NCBI RefSeq assembly: GCF_001902145.1
Contig: NZ_MRST01000022.1
Location: forward strand, 277,474-341,473
Reading direction: 5' to 3'
DNA length: 64,000 nucleotides
DNA from: Pseudomonas fluorescens
GTDB lineage: Bacteria; Pseudomonadota; Gammaproteobacteria; Pseudomonadales; Pseudomonadaceae
A model generated the notes under the pieces. It made no database searches and had not been told where the DNA came from. It was given only the letters and a program-made list of their open reading frames with translations. This document shows, in pieces, positions 7,225-15,598 of this stretch (within the stretch, counting starts at the first letter, position 1; each line of letters opens with the position of its first letter). The position numbers were made by a program, and so were the translations under genes.

Positions 7225-7824
7225 ATGCGCCGTTTGCTGCTTGCTTTGCCGTTTGCCCTGCTGCCACTGGCTGTCGCTCATGCCCATGAAGACCATGACC
7301 ACGAGCACGGCAGCCTCGGCGCCCATGAACATGGCGTCGGGCGCCTGAATGCCGTGCTGGACGGCCAGGCCCTGGAGCTGGAGCTGGACAGCCCGGCCAT
7401 GAACCTGGTGGGTTTCGAACATGCCGCCACCAGCGCCGCCGACAAAGCCAAGGTCGCCGCCGTGCGCAAACAGCTGGAAAATCCATCGGTACTGTTCAAC
7501 CTGCCCAAGGCCGCAGGTTGCGTGGTCAGCAGCCAGGAACTCAACAGCCCGTTGTTCGGTGACAAACCAGAAGCCGAGCATGACGACGATGACCACGCCA
7601 CCGACGGCAAAGGCGCAGCCGCCCACAAGCATGATCACGACCACAGTGAAATCCACGCCCATTACCAGTTCACCTGCGCCACGCCGGCGGCCCTGGGCAA
7701 CCTGGACTTGAGCCAAGTGTTCAAGACCTTCCCTGCGACCACGAAAATTCAGGTACAACTGATCGGCCCAAGCGGTCAGCAAGGTGTTGACGCGACGGCC
7801 ACCGCAGCCACCCTGAAGTTCTGA
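7225..7824 (+). CDS. Periplasmic His-rich metal-binding protein, ZrgA/DUF2796 family
   Basis: A 199-residue exported protein. It has a cleavable signal peptide (residues 1-20, ending AVAHA), then a His/Asp/Glu-rich stretch HEDHDHEHGSLGAHEHG. A second His/Asp cluster (EHDDDDHAT ... HKHDHDHSEIHAHY) lies near residues 115-145. These are likely zinc-binding loops. The length and two-cluster layout fit the ZrgA (zinc-regulated) family. It is the first gene of a probable four-gene operon with a MacB-type transporter. A Zur-like palindrome lies just upstream, so expression in zinc shortage is expected. Zinc as the ligand is inferred. Confidence 0.8.
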   Translation: MRRLLLALPFALLPLAVAHAHEDHDHEHGSLGAHEHGVGRLNAVLDGQALELELDSPAMNLVGFEHAATSAADKAKVAAVRKQLENPSVLFNLPKAAGCVVSSQELNSPLFGDKPEAEHDDDDHATDGKGAAAHKHDHDHSEIHAHYQFTCATPAALGNLDLSQVFKTFPATTKIQVQLIGPSGQQGVDATATAATLKF

Positions 7825-7830
7825 GTTCAC

Positions 7831-8541
7831 ATGACCCCCCCATTGATCGAACTGTCCAACCTGGGCTTCAACTGGCCCGGTCACCCGCAGTTGCTGGACA
7901 TTCCCGCGTTCCGCCTGGAACCCGGGGAGACCTTGTTCCTCAAGGGCCCGAGCGGCAGTGGCAAGACCACTTTGCTAGGGCTGTTGGGAGGCGTGCAGAA
8001 GCCCAGCCAAGGCAGCATCCGCCTGCTCGGCCAGGAGTTGACCGAGCTTTCGGCGGGCGCCCGTGACCGCTTCCGGGTGGACCACACCGGCTATATCTTC
8101 CAGCAGTTCAACTTGCTGCCGTTTCTGTCGGTACGCGAGAACGTCGAGTTGCCTTGCCACTTTTCCAAGTTGCGCGCGCAACGGGCCAAACAGCGTCACG
8201 GCAGCGTCGACCAGGCCGCCGCGACCTTGCTAGCGCACCTGGGGTTGAAGGACCAGAGCCTGCTGGAACGCCGCGCCGATTCGCTGTCCATCGGCCAGCA
8301 ACAACGGGTGGCCGCTGCCCGAGCGCTGATCGGCCAGCCAGAACTGGTGATTGCCGACGAGCCCACCTCGGCCCTGGACTACGACGCCCGCGAAGCCTTC
8401 CTGCAGTTGCTGTTCGCAGAATGCCGCGAAGCGGGCGCCAGTCTGTTGTTTGTCAGCCATGACCAGAGCCTGGCGTCGCTGTTCGACCGCAACCTGTCGC
8501 TGGCCGAACTCAATCGCGCCGCCATGCCCGCAGAGGTTTGA
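7831..8541 (+). CDS. ABC transporter ATP-binding protein (MacB/LolD type)
   Basis: A 236-residue nucleotide-binding subunit. Walker A is GPSGSGKTT (near 39-47), the Q-loop is IFQQFNLLPFLSV, and the signature motif is degenerate: LSIGQQQR instead of LSGGQQQR. Walker B is LVIADEPTSALD and the switch His is in VSHD. The IFQQFNLLPFLSVRENVELP segment is typical of the MacB/LolD group. It starts 6 bases after the ZrgA-like gene and its stop is followed at once by the permease start. In the homologous P. aeruginosa operon it is zinc-regulated; the transported substrate is unknown. Confidence 0.88.
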   Translation: MTPPLIELSNLGFNWPGHPQLLDIPAFRLEPGETLFLKGPSGSGKTTLLGLLGGVQKPSQGSIRLLGQELTELSAGARDRFRVDHTGYIFQQFNLLPFLSVRENVELPCHFSKLRAQRAKQRHGSVDQAAATLLAHLGLKDQSLLERRADSLSIGQQQRVAAARALIGQPELVIADEPTSALDYDAREAFLQLLFAECREAGASLLFVSHDQSLASLFDRNLSLAELNRAAMPAEV

Positions 8542-8542
8542 G

Positions 8543-9808
8543 ATGTATCTGTTCCGTCTAGCCATGGCCAGCCTGGCTAACCGCCGCTTTACCGCGATCC
8601 TCACCGCGTTTGCCATCGCGCTTTCCGTCTGCTTGCTGCTCGCGGTGGAGCGTGTGCGCGTCGAGGCACGCAACAGTTTCGCCAGCACCATCAGCGGTAC
8701 CGACCTGATCGTCGGTGCCCGTTCCGGCTCGGTCAACTTGCTGCTGTATTCAGTGTTCCGCATCGGCAACGCCACCAACAACATCCGTTGGGACAGCTAC
8801 GAGCACTTCGCCGCCAACCCTCAAGTGAAATGGGCGATCCCGATCTCCCTCGGCGACTCCCATCGCGGCTACCGGGTGATGGGCACCAACGAATCCTACT
8901 TCGAACACTACCAGTACGGGCGCAAGCAAAACCTCGAGCTGGCCAGCGGCCGCGCCTTCGCCACCGACCCATTCGAAGTGGTGCTCGGCGCCGAAGTGGC
9001 CGAGGCCCTGCATTACAAACTCGGCGACAAGCTGGTGCTGGCCCACGGCGTGGCAGTGGTCAGCCTGGTCAAGCATGACGACAAGCCGTTCACGGTGGTC
9101 GGCATTCTCAAGCGCACCGGCACGCCGGTGGACCGCACGCTGCACATCAGCCTCGGCGGCATGGAAGCGATCCATATCGACTGGCACAACGGCGTGCCGG
9201 CCCAGGGCAAAGGCCGCATCAGTGCCGACCAGGCGCGCAATATGGACCTGACGCCGCAAGCCATTACCGCGTTCATGCTCGGCCTGAACAACAAGATTTC
9301 CACCTTCGCCCTGCAACGGCAGATCAATGAGTTCCGTGGCGAGCCAATGCTGGCGATCCTGCCCGGCGTCGCGCTGCAAGAGTTGTGGAGCATGATGGGC
9401 ACTGCCGAAAAAGCCTTGTTTGTGATCTCGCTGTTCGTGGTGCTGACCGGCTTGATCGGCATGCTCACAGCGATTCTCACCAGCCTTAACGAGCGTCGCC
9501 GCGAGATGGCGATCCTGCGGTCGGTGGGCGCGCGGCCTTGGCACATCGCAACGCTGCTGATCTTCGAAGCCTTCGCCCTGGCCTTGTCTGGCGTGATGGC
9601 GGGCCTGGGGTTGCTGTACCTGTGCATCGCCGCCTCGCGGGGTTATTTGCAGGCGAACTACGGTCTGGATTTGCCGATGTCATGGCCGAGCGAATATGAA
9701 TGGACGTTGCTCGCCGGTATCCTGGCAGCCGCCCTGTTGATGGGCAGCGTGCCCGCGTGGCGCGCCTACCGCCAATCTTTGGCCGATGGCCTGTCCATCC
9801 GTTTATGA
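8543..9808 (+). CDS. ABC transporter permease (MacB/FtsX fold)
   Basis: A 421-residue inner-membrane protein with the FtsX/MacB plan: one N-terminal membrane helix (about 18-38, LTAFAIALSVCLLLAV), a large periplasmic MacB-PCD-like domain (about 40-290), then three membrane helices (about 295-325, 345-375 and 385-410). The loop ERRREMAILRSVGA between them is the hallmark coupling motif of the FtsX family. The start at 8543 lies 1 base after the ATPase stop, with GCAGAGGTTTG upstream. It pairs with the preceding ATPase. MacB-type systems do mechanotransmission or periplasmic extrusion; the cargo is not evident. Confidence 0.88.
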   Translation: MYLFRLAMASLANRRFTAILTAFAIALSVCLLLAVERVRVEARNSFASTISGTDLIVGARSGSVNLLLYSVFRIGNATNNIRWDSYEHFAANPQVKWAIPISLGDSHRGYRVMGTNESYFEHYQYGRKQNLELASGRAFATDPFEVVLGAEVAEALHYKLGDKLVLAHGVAVVSLVKHDDKPFTVVGILKRTGTPVDRTLHISLGGMEAIHIDWHNGVPAQGKGRISADQARNMDLTPQAITAFMLGLNNKISTFALQRQINEFRGEPMLAILPGVALQELWSMMGTAEKALFVISLFVVLTGLIGMLTAILTSLNERRREMAILRSVGARPWHIATLLIFEAFALALSGVMAGLGLLYLCIAASRGYLQANYGLDLPMSWPSEYEWTLLAGILAAALLMGSVPAWRAYRQSLADGLSIRL

Positions 9809-9819
9809 GGAAGGCTTCG

Positions 9820-10341
9820 ATGCGTCGTGCCCTGTTTGCCCTGTTGTTGTTGATGGCCGTGCCTGCCTGGGCGCAGGAACAGCCCAAGGATCTGTCCTGG
9901 CAGGAGATGATCCCGCCGGATGCGCCACCTGAAGTGCCCAATATGAAGCCGCTGCACGACCTGTCGAACATGGCCGATGCCTTGTCCGTCGAAGCCGCGC
10001 CCGCAGCCAGGCAGGATATGCCCAACGCGCCGGTGGTACAGAGCCTGGACGGCCAGCACATTCGCCTGCCGGGGTATATCGTGCCCCTGGAAGTCAGCGA
10101 AGAAGGCCGCACCACGGAGTTTCTGCTGGTGCCGTATTTCGGCGCCTGTATCCATGTGCCGCCACCGCCGTCGAACCAGATCGTGCATGTGAAAAGCGAG
10201 GTGGGGGTGAAGCTCGATGAGCTGTATCAGCCGTACTGGATCGAAGGCGCGATGCAGGTCAAGCCATCGTCCAGCGAATTGGCGGACGCTGGTTACCAGA
10301 TGGACGCTCAGAAGATTTATATGTACGAGCTCGAGGAATAA
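9820..10341 (+). CDS. DUF3299 family exported protein
   Basis: A 173-residue protein with a signal peptide (MRRALFALLLLMAVPAWAQ, cleavage after AWA). The body contains LPGYIVPLEVSEEGRTTEFLLVPYFGACIHVPPPPSNQ, the DUF3299 core, with a conserved Cys-Ile-His near its middle that could bind metal. The start at 9820 follows AGGAAGG at good spacing; an ATG at 9805 that overlaps the permease stop is an alternative with a poorer signal peptide. It is the last gene of the Zur-type operon, so a periplasmic role in zinc handling is likely but unproved. Confidence 0.82.
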   Translation: MRRALFALLLLMAVPAWAQEQPKDLSWQEMIPPDAPPEVPNMKPLHDLSNMADALSVEAAPAARQDMPNAPVVQSLDGQHIRLPGYIVPLEVSEEGRTTEFLLVPYFGACIHVPPPPSNQIVHVKSEVGVKLDELYQPYWIEGAMQVKPSSSELADAGYQMDAQKIYMYELEE

Positions 10342-10363
10342 TCCCACACACCGAAGATCCGAA

Positions 10364-10452
10364 TGTGGGAGCGGGCTTGCTCGCGAAAGCGGTGTATCAG
10401 TCGCTGCATCTGTTACTGCACCAGCGCTTTCGCAGGCAAGCCAGCTCCCACA
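10364..10452. repeat. REPIN upstream of oprG
   Basis: Inverted REPs: TGTGGGAGCGGGCTTGCTCG starts at 10364, and the complementary arm (with a few changes, GGCAAGCCAGCTCCCACA) ends at 10452. It follows the Zur-type operon by 22 bases and could act as a 3' mRNA stabiliser or insulator. Confidence 0.85.
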
Positions 10453-10491
10453 GGTTTAGATCAGTGGCGCAAGTGACTGATCACCCTTTCA

Positions 10492-10505
10492 TTGAGCTGC
10501 GTCAA
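10492..10505 (+). promoter_or_regulatory. Candidate ANR/FNR box upstream of oprG
   Basis: TTGAGCTGCGTCAA keeps both TTGA/TCAA half sites with a 6-base centre, as in the ANR/FNR consensus TTGAT-N4-ATCAA. It lies 64 bases before the oprG start, a position that allows activation. P. aeruginosa oprG is known to be oxygen-regulated through ANR. Confidence 0.5.
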
Positions 10506-10568
10506 AAGACCGAACGGAACGATCTTTACCATTGGACGTACAACTTTTAAACGTCCTTTGGAGCTCCC

Positions 10569-11267
10569 ATGAACAAGTCTCTGCTCGGCGCGTCCCTCTT
10601 CGCGCTCGCCCTCGTCGCCCCTGTCGCTCACGCTCACCAGGCGGGCGATATTCTGGTTCGCGCCGGTGCAATCACCGTGAACCCGAAGGCCGACAGCGGC
10701 AGCGTCAAGGTTGACCAGGGCCCATTGGCCGGCACCAACCTGGGCGGCAAGGCGACCATGAGCAGCGACACCCAACTGGGCTTGAACTTCGCCTACATGA
10801 TCACCGACCACGTCGGCATCGAATTGCTCGCCGCGACGCCGTTCGAGCATGACGTGAAGATCAAGAACACCGCCCTCGGCGCCGCCAACGGCAAGCTCGG
10901 CACCCTGAAACACCTGCCGCCGACCTTGAGCATCGTGTACTACCCGCTGGATCACAAATCCGCGTTCCAGCCGTATGTGGGCGCCGGTATCAACTACACC
11001 TGGATCTACGACGAGCACGTGGGCAGCCGTGCCGAGCAGGCCGGCTTCAGCAACTTCAAGGCCGAGAACTCCTGGGGCTGGGCTGCACAGATCGGCGCCG
11101 ACTACATGATCAACGACAAGTGGATGATCAACGCCCAGGCGCGCTACATCGACATCAGCACCAAGGCGACTGTGGATAACAACGCGCTGGGCCAGGGCAC
11201 TCGGGCCAAGGTCAATGTGGATGTAGACCCGATGGTTTACATGGTGGGTATCGGGTACAAGTTCTAA
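10569..11267 (+). CDS. oprG: Outer membrane protein OprG (OmpW family)
   Basis: A 232-residue 8-stranded beta-barrel of the OmpW/OprG family. The signal peptide is residues 1-22 (LALVAPVAHA|H), followed by the typical start QAGDILVRAGAITVNP. The signature LPPTLSIVYYPLDHKSAFQPYVGAGINYT is present and the chain ends in a C-terminal aromatic (GIGYKF), as needed for barrel assembly. Family members form a narrow channel for small hydrophobic molecules or amino acids. Its place after the Zur-type operon matches P. aeruginosa PA4067. A candidate ANR/FNR box lies upstream. Confidence 0.95.
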   Translation: MNKSLLGASLFALALVAPVAHAHQAGDILVRAGAITVNPKADSGSVKVDQGPLAGTNLGGKATMSSDTQLGLNFAYMITDHVGIELLAATPFEHDVKIKNTALGAANGKLGTLKHLPPTLSIVYYPLDHKSAFQPYVGAGINYTWIYDEHVGSRAEQAGFSNFKAENSWGWAAQIGADYMINDKWMINAQARYIDISTKATVDNNALGQGTRAKVNVDVDPMVYMVGIGYKF

Positions 11268-11295
11268 CTGAGAGACAATAAACACCTCATACCCC

Positions 11296-11384
11296 TGTGG
11301 GAGCGGGCTTGCTCGCGAAGACGGAGTGTCAGTCAACAGATTCATCGACTGACCCACCGCTTTCGCGAGCAAGCCCGCTCCCAC
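11296..11384. repeat. REPIN downstream of oprG
   Basis: A clean pair of inverted REPs: TGTGGGAGCGGGCTTGCTCG from 11296 and the complement ending GCAAGCCCGCTCCCAC at 11384, with about 35 bp between. It lies between the convergent oprG and reductase genes. Confidence 0.88.
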
Positions 11385-11401
11385 TTTTGGTTTTGGGGGT
11401 G

Positions 11402-12286
11402 TCAGCTATGGCGGTAGAAGCGATCCAGTAGCGCCGGCAAGCCTGCCCGCCATGCCCGTGGCTTGATGCCAAAAGTGTGGAGAATTTTCTTGCAGGCCAG
11501 CACCGCATGCTGCGGCTCATCCGCCGCGTCCGGCCGTGCCGCGTGAGCCTGGGCGGTCGGGGACTCGATGGCCAACGGATGGAAGTTGCGCGCTTCAGTC
11601 AGAATCGCCTGCCCCAGCGCCAACGGGGTAGTCGCCTCGTGGCCGGCGTAATGGTAAGTGCCCCACAGCGGCGCGGCGCAATCGAGCTGCTTGAGCACTG
11701 AGATGATCACCCGCGCCGCATCGTCCACCGGCGTCGGGTTGCCCCGGCGGTCGTCCGCCATCAGTAGCTCGTCGGCGTTCTCGGCCCGGGCCAGGAAGCG
11801 CCCGAGCGTGCCGTGGATGCTGTCATCCAGCAGCCAGCCAAACCGCAACAGCACGTGCTGCGGGCACGTGGCGCGCACGCTTTGTTCGATACGCCACAAC
11901 GCCTGGCCGCGCAGGCCCAGGGGCACCGGCTCGTCTTTCTCGCTGTAGGCGGTGGCGCGGGAGCCATCGAACACACGGTAACTGGAGGGTTGCAGCAGGG
12001 TGATGCTGTGGTGCTGGCACAGCTCGGCCAGGCGTTCGATGGCGAACTCCTGGGCGGCCAAGCGGGTTTCGCTCACGGCTTCCGCCTGGAACCAGTCGAA
12101 ATAGTAGGCGAGGTTGATCAAGGCATCGGGACGGGTGTCGTCGAGCAATTGGGTGAGGCTTGCGGCATCCCAGCCGTCTTGGGGCGGTTTGGGGGCGAGG
12201 AAACCGATGTCTTCCTCCGCACCGAGGCGAATCAGCGCCTGCCCGAGGGCATTCCCGCCGCCCAGTAACATAAGGCGCATTCGCAT
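11402..12286 (-). CDS. RmlD-like NAD(P)-dependent sugar-nucleotide reductase/epimerase family protein
   Basis: A 294-residue extended short-chain dehydrogenase. The start MRMRLMLLGGGNALGQALIR gives the N-terminal nucleotide-binding GxxxxxG; the later DALINLAYYFDW and SSYRVFDGSRATAYSEKDEP segments resemble RmlD (dTDP-4-dehydrorhamnose reductase) proteins. The classic YxxxK is not clear (GLRGQALWRIEQSVRA stands in its place), so catalytic function is uncertain. The start could lie at 12358 (24 residues longer), but that stretch holds a hairpin and lacks homology. It lies downstream of the mechanosensitive channel gene on the same strand. Confidence 0.75.
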   Translation of the reverse strand: MRMRLMLLGGGNALGQALIRLGAEEDIGFLAPKPPQDGWDAASLTQLLDDTRPDALINLAYYFDWFQAEAVSETRLAAQEFAIERLAELCQHHSITLLQPSSYRVFDGSRATAYSEKDEPVPLGLRGQALWRIEQSVRATCPQHVLLRFGWLLDDSIHGTLGRFLARAENADELLMADDRRGNPTPVDDAARVIISVLKQLDCAAPLWGTYHYAGHEATTPLALGQAILTEARNFHPLAIESPTAQAHAARPDAADEPQHAVLACKKILHTFGIKPRAWRAGLPALLDRFYRHS

Positions 12287-12327
12287 AGATTGAGCAGGCC
12301 CGGTCTGTTTGGAACGATGGTTATTAT

Positions 12328-12350
12328 CGACAGGCAGGTGTGCCCTGTCG
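12328..12350 (-). other. Hairpin between channel and reductase genes
   Basis: A perfect 7-bp stem CGACAGG / CCTGTCG with a 9-base loop, in the 112-base gap between the two minus-strand genes. No following T-run, so at most a weak terminator or processing site. Confidence 0.35.
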
Positions 12351-12398
12351 TAGGTCATTGCCAGAATCGTTGCATTTTGCGGGCTTGTAGCGCAACCG

Positions 12399-14483
12399 TC
12401 ACGGATTAAGTGTCTTGACGTCGGGTTCGGCGGCCTCCTGTTTCTGCGCCGCTCGTGGTGCGAGCAATAGCTGCTGTGGATAAGTCTGGGCGAAATGCAC
12501 CTCGGCGCAGTTATCCACAAGCTTTTTCAAGCGCTGATTAAACGCACGGCTGACTGCGTATTGGCCACCCGACACCGTGCGGAACTGCGCCGTGAGCACC
12601 ACGCCATTGAGGTCCATCTTGTCCACCCCGAACACTTCCAATGGCCCTTGCAGGTTGTACTTGAGGAACACATCGTCGCGGATCGACTGGCCGGCTTCGC
12701 GGATCAGCTCCACGGCCTTGTCCACGTCGGTGTCATAGGTGAACTGCACCGAGAAGAACGCATAGGCGAATTGACGGGACTGGTTGGTGACCGCCTTGAT
12801 CTGCCCGAACGGCACCGAATGCACAAACCCCTTGCCGTCACGCAGGCGCAGGGTGCGGATGGTCAGGCCCTCGACGGTGCCGGCGTGGCCGGAGTCGAGC
12901 ACCACCCAATCGCCGATGGACAGGGTGTCTTCGATAATGATGAACAGGCCGGTAATCACGTCCTGCACCAATTGCTGGGAACCGAAACCGATGGCCAGTC
13001 CCACCACCCCGGCGCCCGCCAGCAACGGCGCGACATTGATGCCCAGGTTGGCCATGGTGGTGATCGCGCAGATCACCACCAGTATGATCTTCACTGCATT
13101 GCGCAGCAGCGGCAGGATGGTTTTGACCCGGGTACTGGGCTGGCGACTGGAGCGTTTATTCACCGGTGGTTTGAGGGCTTCCTGGATCGCGGTGTCGAGC
13201 ACCACCCAGAACAGCCAGGTCACCAACAGGATCAGGCCGATACTGCTGAGGGAATCACTGATGGCCCGGCCCACCGAGTTGCGCTGGGCGAATTCGAACA
13301 GCGAAACGCCCCAGATACGCCCGAGTATCTCGATAAACGCGATTGCCATGACGATACGCAAAATCGCGTGCAGCAAACTCAGGAAGCGTTCCTTGTAGGC
13401 ACTGCTGCGCTGGATCGATACCTGGCTGCGGGACTTGAACAGGTGTTGCAGCACGGTGCTGAGAAACACCGTGCCGATCAGTAACAAGGTGGTGAGCAAC
13501 GCGCAGCGCAGGGCCTCTTGGTTGTCGTCACCGGCGCCAATCAGGTTGACCGCCGACACCAGCACCATCAACAGAATCGGCCAGTACCAGAGCCCGGAAA
13601 ACACCCGCAGCGACTGTTGTAATGCCGGATGTTTGAGGCGCTGGGCCAATGGCCGGTTGCGGATCAAATGGGCCACCGGCCGACGCAGACGTACCACCAG
13701 CACGCCAAAGATGACCGCTGCAAACAGGCCGGTAAACACAGCGATGCTGCTAGTGATATTGCCGCCCAGTTGCCGAGCGATTTGCGGGCTGGTCAGTGCA
13801 TCGCTGAGGGCCGCGAGAAAGCCGATCAGGAATAGAGGCTTGGGGCAATAGTCACGAATGATCCGCACGGCAGGTCGCTTGTGGCCGACGTTGAACATGA
13901 CAATGACGCACAGCAACAGCGAGGTGGAAAAGATGCCACTGCTGGTGGCGTAGGCGAAACACAGTGCCAGGGCTCGGCCGACAGACGCAGGTAAAAAGTG
14001 ACTGACATAAAGGGTCAGCGGCAGGCAGATCAGCGCTGGAATCGTGTAGGGCACCACATAGCTCAGCAAGCCTTGCAGCCGTTGACGCCGCGCAAGGAAC
14101 GGGCGGCGGCTCGATCGTTGCACAACCAGGCGCCCAAGCATCGTCAACAGGGCAAAGGCACCGGCCCACACGCCGGACAACAGCAGGAAATCGCCGGCCA
14201 CGCTCCATGGTGAGCGGGCGGCAGTCTGGTCCACCAGGCGCCCCACTTCATCCGCGGCGCGGTCGGCACGCAGGCGCCAGGCGTCAATGAGGTTCTGGTT
14301 GAGGTCGAGCTTGTCTTGCACCTCATCAATGCTGGAACTGATGGCCCCCAGCAGCCCGCCTTCTACCAGCAGTTCCGGCTTGGCCGGCGTTTCGGCAGCG
14401 GGCGCCGTTGCCGCGGCTTGCAGGGCGCCATTGCCGCAGAGCAGCAGCGCGACGAGCAGTAATGCAGTCTTTGGATTCAGCAA
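12399..14483 (-). CDS. Mechanosensitive ion channel, MscS family (YbiO type)
   Basis: A 694-residue inner-membrane channel, longer than MscS (286) and close to E. coli YbiO. There is a signal peptide (1-24), a short coiled periplasmic part (about 45-90), then around ten hydrophobic segments. The MscS core begins near 470: the pore helix AGAGVVGLAIGFGSQQLVQD and the following beta domain IIIEDTLSIGDWVVLDSGHAGTVEGLTIRTLRLRD are classic. The C-terminal ~70 residues form the cytoplasmic vestibule. It probably protects against osmotic downshock. It diverges from the DUF72 gene. Confidence 0.9.
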   Translation of the reverse strand: MLNPKTALLLVALLLCGNGALQAAATAPAAETPAKPELLVEGGLLGAISSSIDEVQDKLDLNQNLIDAWRLRADRAADEVGRLVDQTAARSPWSVAGDFLLLSGVWAGAFALLTMLGRLVVQRSSRRPFLARRQRLQGLLSYVVPYTIPALICLPLTLYVSHFLPASVGRALALCFAYATSSGIFSTSLLLCVIVMFNVGHKRPAVRIIRDYCPKPLFLIGFLAALSDALTSPQIARQLGGNITSSIAVFTGLFAAVIFGVLVVRLRRPVAHLIRNRPLAQRLKHPALQQSLRVFSGLWYWPILLMVLVSAVNLIGAGDDNQEALRCALLTTLLLIGTVFLSTVLQHLFKSRSQVSIQRSSAYKERFLSLLHAILRIVMAIAFIEILGRIWGVSLFEFAQRNSVGRAISDSLSSIGLILLVTWLFWVVLDTAIQEALKPPVNKRSSRQPSTRVKTILPLLRNAVKIILVVICAITTMANLGINVAPLLAGAGVVGLAIGFGSQQLVQDVITGLFIIIEDTLSIGDWVVLDSGHAGTVEGLTIRTLRLRDGKGFVHSVPFGQIKAVTNQSRQFAYAFFSVQFTYDTDVDKAVELIREAGQSIRDDVFLKYNLQGPLEVFGVDKMDLNGVVLTAQFRTVSGGQYAVSRAFNQRLKKLVDNCAEVHFAQTYPQQLLLAPRAAQKQEAAEPDVKTLNP

Positions 14484-14671
14484 AACAGCAAGCTCCTTCA
14501 GCAGGGTCTGTAAGGAACTGACGAGCTTGGGCCTTTATCGTTCCCTGCATTTGCAATGCCCCTCCCACATTTCACCCCCTGTACCGCCTGTAGGAATGTG
14601 GAAACTTTCAACCAAATAGCGCAGTCATCCCATAACGGAGGTCAACCCACCCACCATCAACGGGAGCACAC

Positions 14672-15598
14672 ATGGCGGCGATTCACATCGGCATTTCCGG
14701 CTGGCGCTACACGCCCTGGCGCGGGGACTTCTACCCCGAAGGGCTGACCCAGAAACGCGAGTTGCAGTTTGCGTCACGCGCCGTCAACAGCATCGAAATC
14801 AACGGTTCGTTCTACGCACTGCAAACCCCCAAGCGCTATGCCCAGTGGTATGCCGATACGCCTGAAGGCTTCACGTTCAGCGTCAAGGCGCCACGCTTCA
14901 TCACGCATATCCTGCGTCTGCGGGACGTGCACAAACCGATGGCGAATTTCTTCGCTTCCGGAGTGCTGGAACTGAAAGAAAAACTCGGCCCCATCCTCTG
15001 GCAGTTTCCACCCAGTTTCAAATTCGACGCCACGCTGTTCGAAACCTTCCTGGCCCAATTACCCACCAACACCCAGCAGGCCGCCGCCCTCGCCCGCCAG
15101 CATGAACCGCGCCTTAACGGCAAGGCGAGCATGAAGGCCTATGCCAAGAAGCCCTTGCGCCATGCCGTGGAGATTCGCCACAAGAGTTTTGCAGTGCCCG
15201 AGTTTATCCAGATGCTGGATAACTATGGCGTGGCCCTGGTGGTCGCGGACACCGCCGGCAAGTGGCCGTACATGGAAGACGTGACCGCCAACTTCATGTA
15301 CCTGCGCTTGCACGGCGACAAGCAGTTATACGCCAGCGGCTATAGCGCCGAAGCACTCCAGCGCTGGGGTGACCGCATCGAGCGCTGGGCCCACGGCAAG
15401 CAGCCTGCCGATGCACACCTCGTCGACCCGCAACGCACACCCCGCAAGCGTAAACAGCGTGATGTGTTCTGCTTTTTCGACAACGACATCAAAGTTCGCG
15501 CCCCCTTCGATGCACGCCAATTACTGCAGCGTTTCGGGCTTGACCAACACCTGTTCACCGAACCTGGCCGGCTGCCGGAACCGGGAGTATTGCCATGA
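14672..15598 (+). CDS. DUF72 family protein (YecE-like)
   Basis: A 308-residue TIM-barrel-like protein of the DUF72/YecE family. The family marks are HIGISGWRYTPWRGDFYPEGL at the start, NSIEINGSFYALQTPKRYAQWY, GPILWQFPPSFKF and the C-terminal VFCFFDNDIKVRAPFDA. Catalytic function is not known. The start follows CGGGAGCACAC. It overlaps the next gene by 4 bases (ATGA), and all four genes of this plus-strand block overlap, so it is co-translated with phospholipid genes. This context hints at an envelope-related role, as inference only. Confidence 0.88.
   Translation: MAAIHIGISGWRYTPWRGDFYPEGLTQKRELQFASRAVNSIEINGSFYALQTPKRYAQWYADTPEGFTFSVKAPRFITHILRLRDVHKPMANFFASGVLELKEKLGPILWQFPPSFKFDATLFETFLAQLPTNTQQAAALARQHEPRLNGKASMKAYAKKPLRHAVEIRHKSFAVPEFIQMLDNYGVALVVADTAGKWPYMEDVTANFMYLRLHGDKQLYASGYSAEALQRWGDRIERWAHGKQPADAHLVDPQRTPRKRKQRDVFCFFDNDIKVRAPFDARQLLQRFGLDQHLFTEPGRLPEPGVLP

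Noticed and set aside
12286..12358. Longer start for the RmlD-like gene at 12358
   Set aside because: The added 24 residues cover a hairpin and are not family-like; the shorter start puts the nucleotide-binding motif at the N-terminus.
12495..13484. A 329-residue frame antisense to the mechanosensitive channel gene
   Set aside because: A shadow of the channel's codon bias, with His/Gln-rich composition and no family likeness.
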